Source: Pelagomonas calceolata
Lineage: Eukaryota; Sar; Pelagophyceae; Pelagomonadales; Pelagomonadaceae
Length of the DNA stretch: 64,000 nt
Direction: 5' to 3'
NCBI GenBank assembly: GCA_918797485.1
Contig: CAKKNE010000002.1
Location: 4,120,501-4,184,500 of the forward strand
The notes below the pieces were generated by a model, which was not told the DNA's origin, did no database searches, and worked only from the letters and a program-made list of their open reading frames with translations. Position numbers and translations under genes: made by a program. Positions 1-9,006 of this stretch are shown piece by piece; positions within the stretch are counted from its first letter, which is position 1, and each line of letters opens with the position of its first letter.

Positions 1-947
1 CCACAGAAGTGCTCGGACATGGACGTGATGAAGCCCACTTGTGAAGAGCCAGCGGTCCACCATTTCGTCGTGTCGTGTCTATCACTAGATGGGAGCGGCA
101 CCAAGGGAGGCAGCATCTTCATCATTTCCGCGTAGGGCACCAACCGTTTCGCGTCGTAGGCGTTGCCCGAGAAGGGCATCCACTCGATGAAGCGGACTTT
201 CACGGACGAGTCCCACCTTTCTGCGAAAGCTGCTAGTTCGTGCTCGTTCTCGCCTCGCAGCACCACACAATTGACCTTAACATTTAAACCGAGGGAAGCG
301 CACGCGTCGATCGCATCCAGGACCCGTTTATGGGTCGATGATGGCCGCCGCGTCATGCGCGAGAAAACGTCGGCGTCGAGCGAGTCCAGGGAAATGTTGA
401 CCGAGTCCACGCCCGAGGCTGCCAGCGCATCCACTAGTCTCACACCATCCGACCGCGATAGCAGCTTCATGCCGTTCGTCGTGAGGCCCAGCGATTTCAC
501 ACCAGGATTGTCCCGCTTGATCGATGAACAGATGTCCACCAAATCTCTTCGCAGCGTCGGCTCGCCGCCCGTCAATCTAACTTTGGACGCGCCGGCCCGC
601 GCGAAGACGTTGATGACGCGCTCGACCTCTTTTGTTGTCAGTAACTCATGTGAGGGCGTCAAATCGGAAACGCCCTCGGCCGGCATGCAGTACCTACATC
701 TCAAATTGCACCGCTCGGTGAGCGACATGCGGAGGTAGCCGTGGAAGCGTCGATATGAATCCGTCAGGACGTCGCGCGGCAATGCGTGCGTGTCCCTCGG
801 CATCGCCTCGAGCGGCGGCGGTATTGATGGCCTCCGTAAAAAGTCGGCGAAGGACGGCCCCTGGGGGAGCGGGCGGCGCTGCGGCAGCGCCGTGGACTTC
901 TGTCTTCTCAGGAAGAGGCGCCGCCGCGCGCGCAAGCGCAGCAGCAT
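1..947 (-). CDS. CNX2: GTP 3',8-cyclase MoaA/CNX2 (molybdenum cofactor), 3' end outside the window
   Basis: Radical-SAM enzyme that starts molybdopterin synthesis from GTP. The minus-strand frame opens with ATG at 947 and runs without a stop to base 1, giving about 315 residues. It contains the N-terminal [4Fe-4S] motif CNLRCRYCMPAEG (complement of about 668-706), the SAM-binding TGGEPTLR segment, and SLDSL and TTNG blocks in family order. The last visible residues, SMSEHFC, are the beginning of the second, C-terminal Fe-S cluster motif, so the remainder lies to the left. The N-terminus is rich in Arg and Leu with no acidic residue (MLLRLRARRRLFLRR), consistent with a mitochondrial presequence as known for plant CNX2. 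It is divergent to the lipid-transfer gene starting at 1542. Confidence 0.93.
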   Translation of the reverse strand, partial: MLLRLRARRRLFLRRQKSTALPQRRPLPQGPSFADFLRRPSIPPPLEAMPRDTHALPRDVLTDSYRRFHGYLRMSLTERCNLRCRYCMPAEGVSDLTPSHELLTTKEVERVINVFARAGASKVRLTGGEPTLRRDLVDICSSIKRDNPGVKSLGLTTNGMKLLSRSDGVRLVDALAASGVDSVNISLDSLDADVFSRMTRRPSSTHKRVLDAIDACASLGLNVKVNCVVLRGENEHELAAFAERWDSSVKVRFIEWMPFSGNAYDAKRLVPYAEMMKMLPPLVPLPSSDRHDTTKWWTAGSSQVGFITSMSEHFC

Positions 948-1541
948 GGTGGCTGAAGGGCTGGAGGCAAGGTGGCCGAGCGCTGCTTTTTGCGACGCGC
1001 GTCGCCGGCGTCGATCGCTACGCGTGAAATGCGTCTACTTTGCACTGCTATCGGCACGCGTGTCGCATCGCTGCGAATGGCAGCGTCTTGTGATGCAAAG
1101 AGCAGCAGGCAAGTTGACATAGCAGTTTTCCCTTTCGCCACCCGTCCCGGAACGGGTCCGAGGACGACGGTCCGTACACGTCGTAGAGGTGAGCGACAAG
1201 AATTGAAACAGCAAAGCCCGCACGCCTCCTGTTCCACGCCCCAGGGTCTTTGCCAATGCGCTGCCGAGCAGCAGCGCCGTGGCAGGAAGAGGCGCCGCGC
1301 GCCGAGGTGGAGCGCTGCTTTTTGCGCGATCGCTGACGCGTGTCGCACTTGTGATGCAAAGAGCACGGCGACGTATCGTGCAGCTTTGCCAATGCGCTGC
1401 CGAGCAGGCGTGGGGAGCGGTGGCGCGCCGAGACGCTGACGCACGGCGACGTATCGTGCAGCGCCGGATCGCAGCGCGCGAATCGGGTAGCCCTTTCGCA
1501 CTAGCGCACAGCCCCACCTGAAACCCAGGGCAGCCAGCACG
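948..1541. other. Divergent promoter region with duplicated short blocks
   Basis: No convincing gene. The region separates two divergent starts and is built partly from repeated pieces: GCGCTGCTTTTTGCG occurs at about 980 and 1312, CTTGTGATGCAAAGAGCA at about 1088 and 1346, a 21-base block beginning TGCCAATGCGCTGCC at about 1251 and 1386, and ACGGCGACGTATCGTGCAG at about 1366 and 1442. The block around 911-925 inside the MoaA 5' end also recurs near 1285. This looks like a local, decayed tandem duplication of promoter sequence that includes the first codons of MoaA. Confidence 0.55.
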
Positions 1542-3797
1542 ATGGTGCTCGCGCTCATCAAGAAGCCCTTCGTCTGGGTGTGGGCACTCATAACAGCACC
1601 AATACGATGGCTGCGCGGCGGCAGGAGGAGGCACCGGCGCGGCCTCTTCAGCAAAGTGGGCGACCTGATGCCGACGTTTTCGTTTATGTCGTTCGTCCGA
1701 GGCGGTCAGGACGAATCAATACCGATGCAGTGCGAGCGCGACCAGCAACCAGGCGAGGAAGCGCCGCCCGCGCGAGTGGTGGAAGAGGAAGCGCCGCCTC
1801 CCCCAAAGAAGAAGCGCGTCGCGTGGTCGAAGAAGGCGGCCACGACCAAATTACAAGCTAGATGGCGCGGCAGGAAAGCGAGGCAGAACTCGAAGCGGCG
1901 GGCGCCGCCCCGACGGCAGCAGTCCTTCTCCGAGGGTACCCTTGGCATACATAGGGACGTGCATCCCCTTACCAGGGAAGACATCTTGGCTCGGAGAGCT
2001 ATCGCGCACTGTCGCCTAAGGCAGAAGGTCGGGCGCTTCGTTACGGTAGCGTGGCCCGTGCTCAACTTCGTGAAAAGCTGTATCAGGTGCTACGTCGGCA
2101 CTTGCTTACGAGTGTTACTCTTCATTTTTGTCCAATTGCCGATGCTGGGACGAACGAGGAGGGACTTCAAGTGGCCTCTGCTCACAGCAGCCTGCAACGC
2201 CTTCCTGACGCTGTTCTGGCCGCGACTGCGAATCATCGTCTCGAACGTCTTGCGGGATCGCGTCCGAGAGATCGTCAACGATGTATTAGATGGCATGCCC
2301 AATCCACCAATCAAGTCACTGGTCTCGCTAGAATGCAACCTCGGCCGACGAGCGATCACGATCGAAGAGGCGTGGCTCTCGACGTCCTACCACTCCTACG
2401 ATTTCCTAGACTTACACCTAGTTTGCTCCTTCGAAGGCGACACGCTGGAGTTAGTTTCCGATTTATGTGTCGATTCCAGGAATAAACTCCTCCCGCAGCT
2501 CACGGCGGTCGTCCGAGGTTTATCCTTTCAATCCGAGCGCCTCAAGGTCAAGTTCGGACCCTTGTCGACGTCATTGCCCTGCTTCGGCGCCCTGCAAGTC
2601 GCCTTCGCCGAGGCTCCGAAGGTAGACCTCCGGGCCAATGTCACTGCCTTAGATGCGATCTCCCTGACCGGTTTTAGTTCGTTCAACGTCATCAATAGTT
2701 TTGTGGAGAAACTCGTGCAGAATCTACTGCGGAACCACTTCTGCTGGCCTAGAGCAGTTATTGTACCAACAAAAGGCTGGGCCCACAATATTGGGGCCGT
2801 GCCGCGATGCGACGAGGAGTGGTGGGGTGATGGGATAAGGTTGGAGAAGCAGCGGGAGCTCGTGAAGGGGGCTTTATCTTTATCTGTATTTGACTGTGCG
2901 ACGGCGGGGCCCATGTCCATTAACGGCTCGACGTTCTATGTGCGAGCGAGCGTTGGTTCTAGGATAAAAGAAGCTCCCCTCGTCTTGAACGACCGCTCTG
3001 AAAACGCACAGTGCACCTTCGACTTCCACATCAAGCCCGATGTGGATGACATCAAACTAGAAGTGTATGAGCGAAGTAAGAAAAAAGACCTAGGCGTAAG
3101 TACGACGAAGGACATGTTACTCGGCCAGGCCGTGCTCGATCACGTGCAATCCATCGATAGCTTGCCGCCCCACGTCAAGGTGCGACGCGTCTTAAAACTG
3201 GAAAAGCAGCAGACCCAGCTCCAGAGCGGCCTGGAGTACGTTGAGAAGAAGATGGGCAAGGTGTACCGCAAGGTCGTCAAGGCCGAGGAGGAGGTCATCC
3301 ACGAAGGCAAGGTCTGTTGCGGGTGTGCGAAGGACCAACGGACCCACAAGACCTCGAAAGTGGCCAAGAAGGCTAGAAAGAAAGCTGTAGGCGACGAGCG
3401 GAAGCTGCCCGAGAAGAGTTCGTTCACCCGCAAGCACTCATTTGATTCTCCTAGGGCTTCGTCGGGCCTCGGTTTCAGAGCGACGCAACTGAAAGTCGGC
3501 CTGGAGTGGGCGCCGGCCTTGACTCTACGTCGCCATTTCCACCACCGCCTCATGCTCGGTCTGGTGGCGGTGTTGGTCGTCGCGATGGGGCGGTGGGTGT
3601 ACGCGGAGATCCATAGTCGGACGTGGTTGGCGGACTTCTGCGGCCTCGCGGTCGATGTCGTCGCGTCGGGCGCGCTCGCGGCGCCGTTCCTCGTGACGGC
3701 CGGGATGAGGCTGCTGCACCGGGCGCACGACTATGCCGCCGGCGACATCTACGCCGACGCATCGGCGGGGAAAGTGATAGCCGCGGAGGACTGGTAG
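1542..3797 (+). CDS. E-Syt/tricalbin-like lipid-transfer protein (SMP-like + C2, IQ motif)
   Basis: 751 residues. Order of parts: short hydrophobic N-terminus (8-24), Arg-rich stretch, an IQ calmodulin-binding-like motif at about 102-115 (KLQARWRGRKARQ), hydrophobic segments at about 168-200, an SMP/TULIP-like lipid-binding domain at about 210-385, a C2-like beta-sandwich at about 430-545, a basic linker, and two hydrophobic helices near 670-688 and 702-722. Extended synaptotagmins and tricalbins tether the ER to the plasma membrane and shuttle lipids; the same role is inferred here. ATG 1542 has a purine at -3 and is the first ATG of the frame. Two C-terminal helices and an IQ motif are unusual for the family. 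The SMP assignment rests on pattern, not on a search. Confidence 0.62.
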   Translation: MVLALIKKPFVWVWALITAPIRWLRGGRRRHRRGLFSKVGDLMPTFSFMSFVRGGQDESIPMQCERDQQPGEEAPPARVVEEEAPPPPKKKRVAWSKKAATTKLQARWRGRKARQNSKRRAPPRRQQSFSEGTLGIHRDVHPLTREDILARRAIAHCRLRQKVGRFVTVAWPVLNFVKSCIRCYVGTCLRVLLFIFVQLPMLGRTRRDFKWPLLTAACNAFLTLFWPRLRIIVSNVLRDRVREIVNDVLDGMPNPPIKSLVSLECNLGRRAITIEEAWLSTSYHSYDFLDLHLVCSFEGDTLELVSDLCVDSRNKLLPQLTAVVRGLSFQSERLKVKFGPLSTSLPCFGALQVAFAEAPKVDLRANVTALDAISLTGFSSFNVINSFVEKLVQNLLRNHFCWPRAVIVPTKGWAHNIGAVPRCDEEWWGDGIRLEKQRELVKGALSLSVFDCATAGPMSINGSTFYVRASVGSRIKEAPLVLNDRSENAQCTFDFHIKPDVDDIKLEVYERSKKKDLGVSTTKDMLLGQAVLDHVQSIDSLPPHVKVRRVLKLEKQQTQLQSGLEYVEKKMGKVYRKVVKAEEEVIHEGKVCCGCAKDQRTHKTSKVAKKARKKAVGDERKLPEKSSFTRKHSFDSPRASSGLGFRATQLKVGLEWAPALTLRRHFHHRLMLGLVAVLVVAMGRWVYAEIHSRTWLADFCGLAVDVVASGALAAPFLVTAGMRLLHRAHDYAAGDIYADASAGKVIAAEDW

Positions 3798-3866
3798 CTC
3801 GGCGCTTAAGTTTATTTGTGTAGTACACACGCCGTCGACGACGCGAGAAGATTTTCAATGCACTAC

Positions 3867-5837
3867 TTACGACACGCAGCACCCGTCCGCGTTCGGCGTC
3901 GGCGATTCGCCATCCAGACATGCAGCCAACACGCGCGCCCGAAACGCCCCCTGGGCCTGCGTCGCCGCGTCCTTGTTGATGTCCTCGTAGGACCCTATTC
4001 TTTTGGCGCCTTTATTCCGCGACACGAACAGAGCTTGCTCGGTCGCCGCCAACATCCGAGCCGCGAAGGTCCTCAATCTAGACACGGCCGGCGCCGGCGC
4101 ACCTAGTAAATCCTCGTCGTTTTCGGAAGGCAAACAGTCCACCTCGGCCACGAAGCCTCTCAGAACTAAGACTAATTCCTCGACCTCGAGGTTCGCGTAA
4201 GCAGAGGGCGCCGTCCAGTTCCGCGCTTTCTTTACTGTTTGTTCAAATAACCCTTCTGGTGCCGGCGGCAATTGCTTCGCATACAAGGCGTGTAGTTCCG
4301 CCAGTCTACGGGAGCATTCTCTCAAATGATCTGTTGTGACCGCGTCGGATCGACCTTGCTGGTTCATGTGCGAGAGGACCGGGGTCGTCCGTTCCAACGC
4401 GTAGACGTCTCCGGAAGGACCGGGAGCGTCGGCACAGGCCGCGTCTATTAATTCTAGCTCAGACTCGCTCAGTTCGAGCCTTTCTGCCCGGCCGGCGTCT
4501 TTCACATGTTCCGCGGCCCTCGCTCCTAGCACGACGGCTTTCACGCCCGTTTGTGCTAACGCCCAGGCCACAGCCACCATGGACAAGGTGACGCCGTCCC
4601 TGTGACAAGCGACGTCATGCAGCGCCTGCAGCACTTTCTGGAATCGAGACCAGCCCCCAAATTCTTCCACCAGTACAAGATTCGACCGGACGTTCGGGTG
4701 GGCGTCGGGCGACGGCTTTGCGGCGCCCAGCCACTTTTTTGACAGTAAACCGCCCATGAGCGCGCCGTGGGCTAGTAATCTCACATCGTGTGCGACACAC
4801 AACTCGGCGAGACCGCTCGTCAGCGCGCGGCGGTCTACCACGGACAGGTTGACCTGGACGCTGTGTATTCGAGGCGTTCCTGTTGATGGGGCTTCCAGTA
4901 AATGTTGTAAGCTTTGAGCATCCACGTTCGTTAATCCCACATCTCGCACGACGCCTCGCACGCGCAGCGCTTCCAGCGTCTTCAGCGCCGCGTCAAAACC
5001 TTGTTCCGACCAGTCGCCCCAGTGCAGGTAGACGAGATCAATCACCGCGGCACCTAGTCGGTTAGCTGACCGCCACACAGAAGCCTCGACGCATCTCGCT
5101 ACTGCTCGTTCGCCCCGTCTACGAGCTAGCGGATCGGGACTGACGCATCTTCTCGTGATGTGGCGGTCGGGCACGACTTTCGTATGCAATCGCACGGCGT
5201 CCGCTAATGCCCTATGTTGGCCGCGCGCCGTCGCCAGGAACCTTCCAACAAGCTCCTCGACGCCGGCGTAGATGTCGCCGCAGTCGAAGGCGCGCGACCC
5301 GACGACGGCGTGCGCCGCGCAGGCCCTTCTCGCAAGATCATCAGCCTTGTCGGGATCCTCCTTATTCAGCCGCCACGTGCACGAGCCGGCGACGATGCGC
5401 GCCTCCTGGTCGTCGTCGCGGGGCCGCGGCTGCGCGCCCTCGAGCTTCGTGGGCGGTGGCCTTCGATGCTGGGCCTTCAGCCGTTTGAGGAACGCGCGGC
5501 CTGCGGCCTCGCCGGGCTCGTCGCCGCCGATCGCGTCCAAGGTGCGCTTCAAAGCGAGGGGCGAGGCCTGCGGCGCCCGGTTCTCCGGGCTTTCAAACGT
5601 GACGCGCACGTCTCCCTCTGTTTTGGCCTGCAGCGCCTCTACCAGATCGCTCTTGGACGCGACGGCCGCGCCGTCGACTTCTACAACAGTCCAGTGCACG
5701 ACGCCGTAGCGCGCCGCCTTGATCGCGCGGCTGTCCGGGTCATTTACCCTTCTTACTTTCAGGGCCTCATCCACAGAAATGCCCAGCGAGGCGCCCGCCG
5801 GGAACTGGATGTCCTGGCGCAGGCGCGCTTCGGCCAT
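3867..5837 (-). CDS. Aldo/keto reductase with N-terminal PDZ-like domain and CaaX-like tail
   Basis: 656 residues. Residues about 5-90 have PDZ-like features (GASLGISVD; GDVRVTFES). An aldo/keto reductase barrel follows at about 150-460, with the catalytic pattern visible: Asp and Tyr in FDCGDIYAG, Lys in LHTKVV, His in LVYLHWGDW, then GLTNVD and a late LGAR cofactor-site block. A helical C-terminal region of about 170 residues matches nothing I recognise. The protein ends GCCVS; CCVS fits a CaaX box, so prenylation and membrane attachment are possible. Family members reduce aldehydes or ketones with NADPH, and the substrate cannot be read from sequence. Its 3' end faces the lipid-transfer gene with a 69-bp gap. 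Confidence 0.75.
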   Translation of the reverse strand: MAEARLRQDIQFPAGASLGISVDEALKVRRVNDPDSRAIKAARYGVVHWTVVEVDGAAVASKSDLVEALQAKTEGDVRVTFESPENRAPQASPLALKRTLDAIGGDEPGEAAGRAFLKRLKAQHRRPPPTKLEGAQPRPRDDDQEARIVAGSCTWRLNKEDPDKADDLARRACAAHAVVGSRAFDCGDIYAGVEELVGRFLATARGQHRALADAVRLHTKVVPDRHITRRCVSPDPLARRRGERAVARCVEASVWRSANRLGAAVIDLVYLHWGDWSEQGFDAALKTLEALRVRGVVRDVGLTNVDAQSLQHLLEAPSTGTPRIHSVQVNLSVVDRRALTSGLAELCVAHDVRLLAHGALMGGLLSKKWLGAAKPSPDAHPNVRSNLVLVEEFGGWSRFQKVLQALHDVACHRDGVTLSMVAVAWALAQTGVKAVVLGARAAEHVKDAGRAERLELSESELELIDAACADAPGPSGDVYALERTTPVLSHMNQQGRSDAVTTDHLRECSRRLAELHALYAKQLPPAPEGLFEQTVKKARNWTAPSAYANLEVEELVLVLRGFVAEVDCLPSENDEDLLGAPAPAVSRLRTFAARMLAATEQALFVSRNKGAKRIGSYEDINKDAATQAQGAFRARVLAACLDGESPTPNADGCCVS

Positions 5838-6484
5838 CCTCTAGGTTGTTTTATCTTTTGCGCTGCTGCTCTACGTACACGGCTGCGGTATAACCCTGCC
5901 GCTGGCAGCGTCTTCGGCTTGCAACCTTGTCGCGCAGCCTATCTTTTCAGTTGGCTTGTCTTTGGCTTCTAGCTTTTTGTGACGCGCGCTGTTATGATCG
6001 TGGCTTGCGCAGCTGCGGGACACGCTTGTGGCGGGTACTGTGTGCAGCGTCACGGCTCTATCGGTGCGCACGAGCCGATATGCAAGCCAAATTACAAGCT
6101 TTGTTTTTGCCTACGCACATCCTCGTGCCATGTTGCAGGAGGCCGAATCTCCGGGATAGAGGTCTCCGGAAGGTCTCTAGGACCCAATCGGGGGCCGATG
6201 GGCGGGACTTGTTTGTTTTTGTTGTTGTTGATGGCAGCAGATCACCCTAACTACAGCGATCTGTCGCTGTAGTTAGGGTAGACTGCAACGCACTGCCGCG
6301 ACGCACGCTTCGACGGCCGGGGCCTTCGTGGCGCAGCACGAGGTCGCCGCGTTCTACGCGAGACGGCGGCCACGCCGGCGAGTCGACCACCATATAAAGC
6401 TAAACACCATACGACGCACACACACTAACGGAACTCCCAAACCCCGCCTTACTACGCGTCTACCGAGAGCGCGCGGCGAGAGGC
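5838..6484. other. Intergenic region with a perfect hairpin
   Basis: Lies between two minus-strand genes: upstream of the aldo/keto reductase start and downstream of the FAS1 stop. No long codon-like frame is seen. The only clear structure is the 16-bp perfect inverted repeat at 6244-6279, listed separately. A T-rich TTGTTTTTGTTGTTGTTG tract lies just before it at about 6212. Confidence 0.6.
6244..6279. repeat. Perfect 16-bp inverted repeat with 4-nt loop
   Basis: ACCCTAACTACAGCGA (6244-6259), loop TCTG, then its exact reverse complement (6264-6279). The ends read CCCTAA and TTAGGG, but each occurs only once, so this is not a telomere array. It lies about 205 bp past the FAS1 stop codon on that gene's transcription path and about 410 bp upstream of the reductase start. 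A transcript would fold into a tight hairpin from either strand. Confidence 0.85.
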
Positions 6485-7060
6485 TCACGACGACCCCGGG
6501 ATCCGCAATTGATCAAAATACCGATCCAGGACCTTCGGGTGCGCGAAGTCGTCCATCTCGTGGATGATACACTCCCCTATAGACTTGGAAGACACGATTT
6601 TCGCACCGTTGACCGTCACTCCCCCATCCTCTTTACCTCCGATGCCCATGAACCCACCCACCACCGACCGCCCGACGTCGATCCGCCCGCCCGCCGTCAC
6701 GACGCCCGACGACTCGTACAGGTCGTCCTTGGACACGGGGTCGCTGATCACGTGGTACGCGCCGATCTGTTCGACGACCTCGCCGTTCCGCGGGTCCTTC
6801 AGTTGCGAGCGCCGCTTGTCTTCTAGCTTGTTGAAGGCGGCCTCGTTCGGGGCCAGCACCGTATATCCAGAACCGTCCCGCAGGCCCCGCCACAGCTCCT
6901 CGTTCTGGAACACTAGAGCGGCGAACGACGGGAACTCGTCGTTGAGGCAGGCCTCGACCTCCGCCGTGTTGTACAGGCGCGTGGCTGGCCTCTGGGGTCG
7001 CTGCGTCAGGCGTGGGGGCTGCAGGGCGCTCGTGAACGCGGCAAGGAGCAGAGCGCGCAT
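6485..7060 (-). CDS. Fasciclin (FAS1) domain protein, probably plastid-targeted
   Basis: 191 residues from the ATG at 7060; the frame is open slightly further upstream but only with a GTG. The N-terminus MRALLLAAFTSALQPP is a short signal peptide followed by a Ser/Arg/Pro-rich stretch, as in secondary-plastid presequences. One FAS1 domain occupies about 35-185, with the family H1 and H2 blocks recognisable in YTVLAPNEAAFNKL and VNGAKIVSS. FAS1 domains mediate adhesion or, in chloroplasts, bind small molecules; the role here is unknown. It is divergent to the FAD monooxygenase at 7384. Confidence 0.85.
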   Translation of the reverse strand: MRALLLAAFTSALQPPRLTQRPQRPATRLYNTAEVEACLNDEFPSFAALVFQNEELWRGLRDGSGYTVLAPNEAAFNKLEDKRRSQLKDPRNGEVVEQIGAYHVISDPVSKDDLYESSGVVTAGGRIDVGRSVVGGFMGIGGKEDGGVTVNGAKIVSSKSIGECIIHEMDDFAHPKVLDRYFDQLRIPGSS

Positions 7061-7383
7061 GGTGCTGGCTCTGTGGAGCACGGCTGCGCCTTGTGTTGTA
7101 CAGGAGAGTTGTCGGCTGTGTCCAATGGACTTCTATCCCGCTGCCGTAGCCCAGATCGACCGCTGGCGGTAGCCTAGGACTCAGAGCTTTGGCCGATCAT
7201 AGCTAGAGCTCCATGACCTAGCTAATGGCCAATTGCAAGTGAGGCTAGCGCATAAATGACGCTACGCGCATGACACGGGCGTCTTGGCAGCTCTATACAC
7301 TCCAGTACTGTCCCAAAGTGCTTAACTCTGGCGGCGTCCATCGCTAAGGGCTGAGCGCACTGGCTGCAGCTCCGCATGCATAG
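7061..7383. other. Divergent promoter region FAS1 / FAD monooxygenase
   Basis: No gene seen. A possible degenerate relative of the dispersed palindrome lies at 7202-7222 (GCTAGAG...CCTAGC), followed by GCTAGCGC at about 7236. Both are too diverged to list as firm copies. Confidence 0.4.
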
Positions 7384-8763
7384 ATGAGTGAAAACTACGT
7401 GGTCTGCCACAACTGCGACGGCGAGGGCGACGTCGCGCCGACCGAGCTCAGCGCGCGGCAGAAAAAGCGCCTCGCCCACACGGGCAAGGCGCCGCAGCGG
7501 CAGCCCTGCGTGACCTGCGCAGGCCGCGGCGTCGTACCTGGTAACAGCAGCCCGGGAGGACCACCCCAAGTCGCCATAGTAGGCGGCGGCCTCGCCGGCT
7601 GCGCCGCGGCGTTGGCCCTCAAGCAGCGCGGCGTCGCCTGTGCTATCTACGAGGGCGACAGCTCCCAAAACGAGCGGCCCCAGGGCTACGCGCTGACGCT
7701 GCAGCAGGGCTCGCGCGCGCTGCGGTCGTTGGGCGTCGTTGTGCGCGGCACGACGCCGACCGGGCACGCGTCCTTCGATTCGACGGGACGCACGCTCGGC
7801 GCCTACGCGCCCACGCAAACTGGCCAGGGCCGATCACAAATGCGCAGCGCGAACGTCGTCTGCCCCCGGCGGAGGGTCCGCGACGCCGTCGCGGCCGGCC
7901 TCGACGTGACTTATGGGAGGCGCTGCGTGTCGGTTGCTGACTGCGTCATCACCTTCGAGGACGGGACGACGGAGGGGCCCTTCGATGTGATAATAGGCGC
8001 CGACGGCGTGCGGAGCCGCGTCGCGCGCAACAAGCCCACGTACCTGGGCTACGTCGTGGCTCTAGGCATCGCACCGGCGGAGGCCGTGCCTACGCATTTA
8101 CGAAGAGCGACGTGGCAGTGCCTCGACGGCGTCGCGAACCGCATGTACTCCATGCCCTTCGACGGCTGTACGGACGCGAGCACGGACGCCGCCGACGATA
8201 TCAGGGAGACGTCCGACGGAGATCGGGTCATGTGGCAGTTCTCCTGGCGCGAGGCCGACGAAGGCGCCGCGCGGTTACTCGCGAAGGCCGGCGGCGTTAC
8301 CATTCGCGAGACCGTACAAGAGCGCTGCCGCGACTGGGCCTCATATGTGCCTCATTTAGTATCGGAAACGGCGCCCGAGGATATTGTCGCGTACGCGCTC
8401 GTCGACATCGATCAGGTGAGGTGCGTCGTCGACGACCGCACCGTGTTGATAGGCGACGCGGCCCACGCGATGTCGCCGTTCAAGGGCCAGGGCGCGAACC
8501 AGGCGTTGGTGGATGGCGTCGAGCTCGCGCGGCGTTTGTATAGGGTGCAGTCGTTGCGGCCTGTATCATCACCACCGCCGCGCGGAGCCTTATCTGTCGA
8601 AGAGGCTCTGTTGGACTTCGAACGGGAATGTATCATGAGAGTGACTCCGAAACTGAACATGTCGCGGGCCAACGCGCAGCTGACGCATTCCATATCGGCG
8701 CTGGCCGTGGCCGACGTGCCGCGGGCGGAGGCCGCGCGAGCCGCTCTCTCCGGGGCGTTGTGA
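7384..8763 (+). CDS. FAD-dependent monooxygenase with N-terminal DnaJ-type zinc motifs
   Basis: 459 residues. The first 55 hold two CxxCxGxG-type motifs (CHNCDGEG at 8-15 and CVTCAGRG at 42-49), the pattern of DnaJ/BSD2 zinc-binding segments. A class A flavoprotein monooxygenase follows: dinucleotide fold VGGGLAG at about 66-72, the DG motif GADGVRSR, and the GD motif LIGDAAHAMSPFKGQGANQAL. Relatives hydroxylate aromatic or polyketide-like substrates using NAD(P)H; the substrate is not readable. No signal peptide is seen. The stop is TGA, which shows that TGA terminates genes in this genome. Confidence 0.82.
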   Translation: MSENYVVCHNCDGEGDVAPTELSARQKKRLAHTGKAPQRQPCVTCAGRGVVPGNSSPGGPPQVAIVGGGLAGCAAALALKQRGVACAIYEGDSSQNERPQGYALTLQQGSRALRSLGVVVRGTTPTGHASFDSTGRTLGAYAPTQTGQGRSQMRSANVVCPRRRVRDAVAAGLDVTYGRRCVSVADCVITFEDGTTEGPFDVIIGADGVRSRVARNKPTYLGYVVALGIAPAEAVPTHLRRATWQCLDGVANRMYSMPFDGCTDASTDAADDIRETSDGDRVMWQFSWREADEGAARLLAKAGGVTIRETVQERCRDWASYVPHLVSETAPEDIVAYALVDIDQVRCVVDDRTVLIGDAAHAMSPFKGQGANQALVDGVELARRLYRVQSLRPVSSPPPRGALSVEEALLDFERECIMRVTPKLNMSRANAQLTHSISALAVADVPRAEAARAALSGAL

Positions 8764-8826
8764 TTTTAACCTGTGGAAGTTGTGTGTAATTCTGCCCACC
8801 GCACCGTCCGCGAGCAATCGAATTTT

Positions 8827-8851
8827 GCTAGTGTGTTTACAAACCGCTAGC
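8827..8851. promoter_or_regulatory. Dispersed palindrome copy 1
   Basis: GCTAGTG-type left arm and CCGCTAGC right arm, 25 bp with one extra central base. It lies 63 bp past the monooxygenase stop and about 155 bp upstream of the CCDC124 start. Confidence 0.7.
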
Positions 8852-9006
8852 ATGCAGCTTAGCCTTTTTTGCGATTTGGGCTCGCAGCGGTGCTCATAAC
8901 GTGTGGTTTCATCGTCCACGGTGGTCGTCGGATAAACGCAAACAACTGCCGAACGAGCAGCCATACGCATTTCAGCAGCACAAAGGAGGCCGCACAGCTC
9001 GCAACC

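Noticed and set aside
908-1654. 248-codon minus-strand frame across MoaA start and promoter
   Set aside because: Overlaps the MoaA N-terminus in another frame and the divergent E-Syt start; composition is low-complexity Arg/Cys.
6244-6279. Telomere or interstitial telomeric repeat
   Set aside because: CCCTAA and TTAGGG each occur once; there is no tandem array.
8869-9006. 46-codon upstream extension of CCDC124
   Set aside because: CCDC124/Lso2 proteins begin with the conserved segment at 9007, which has a strong start context; the extension overlaps promoter sequence.
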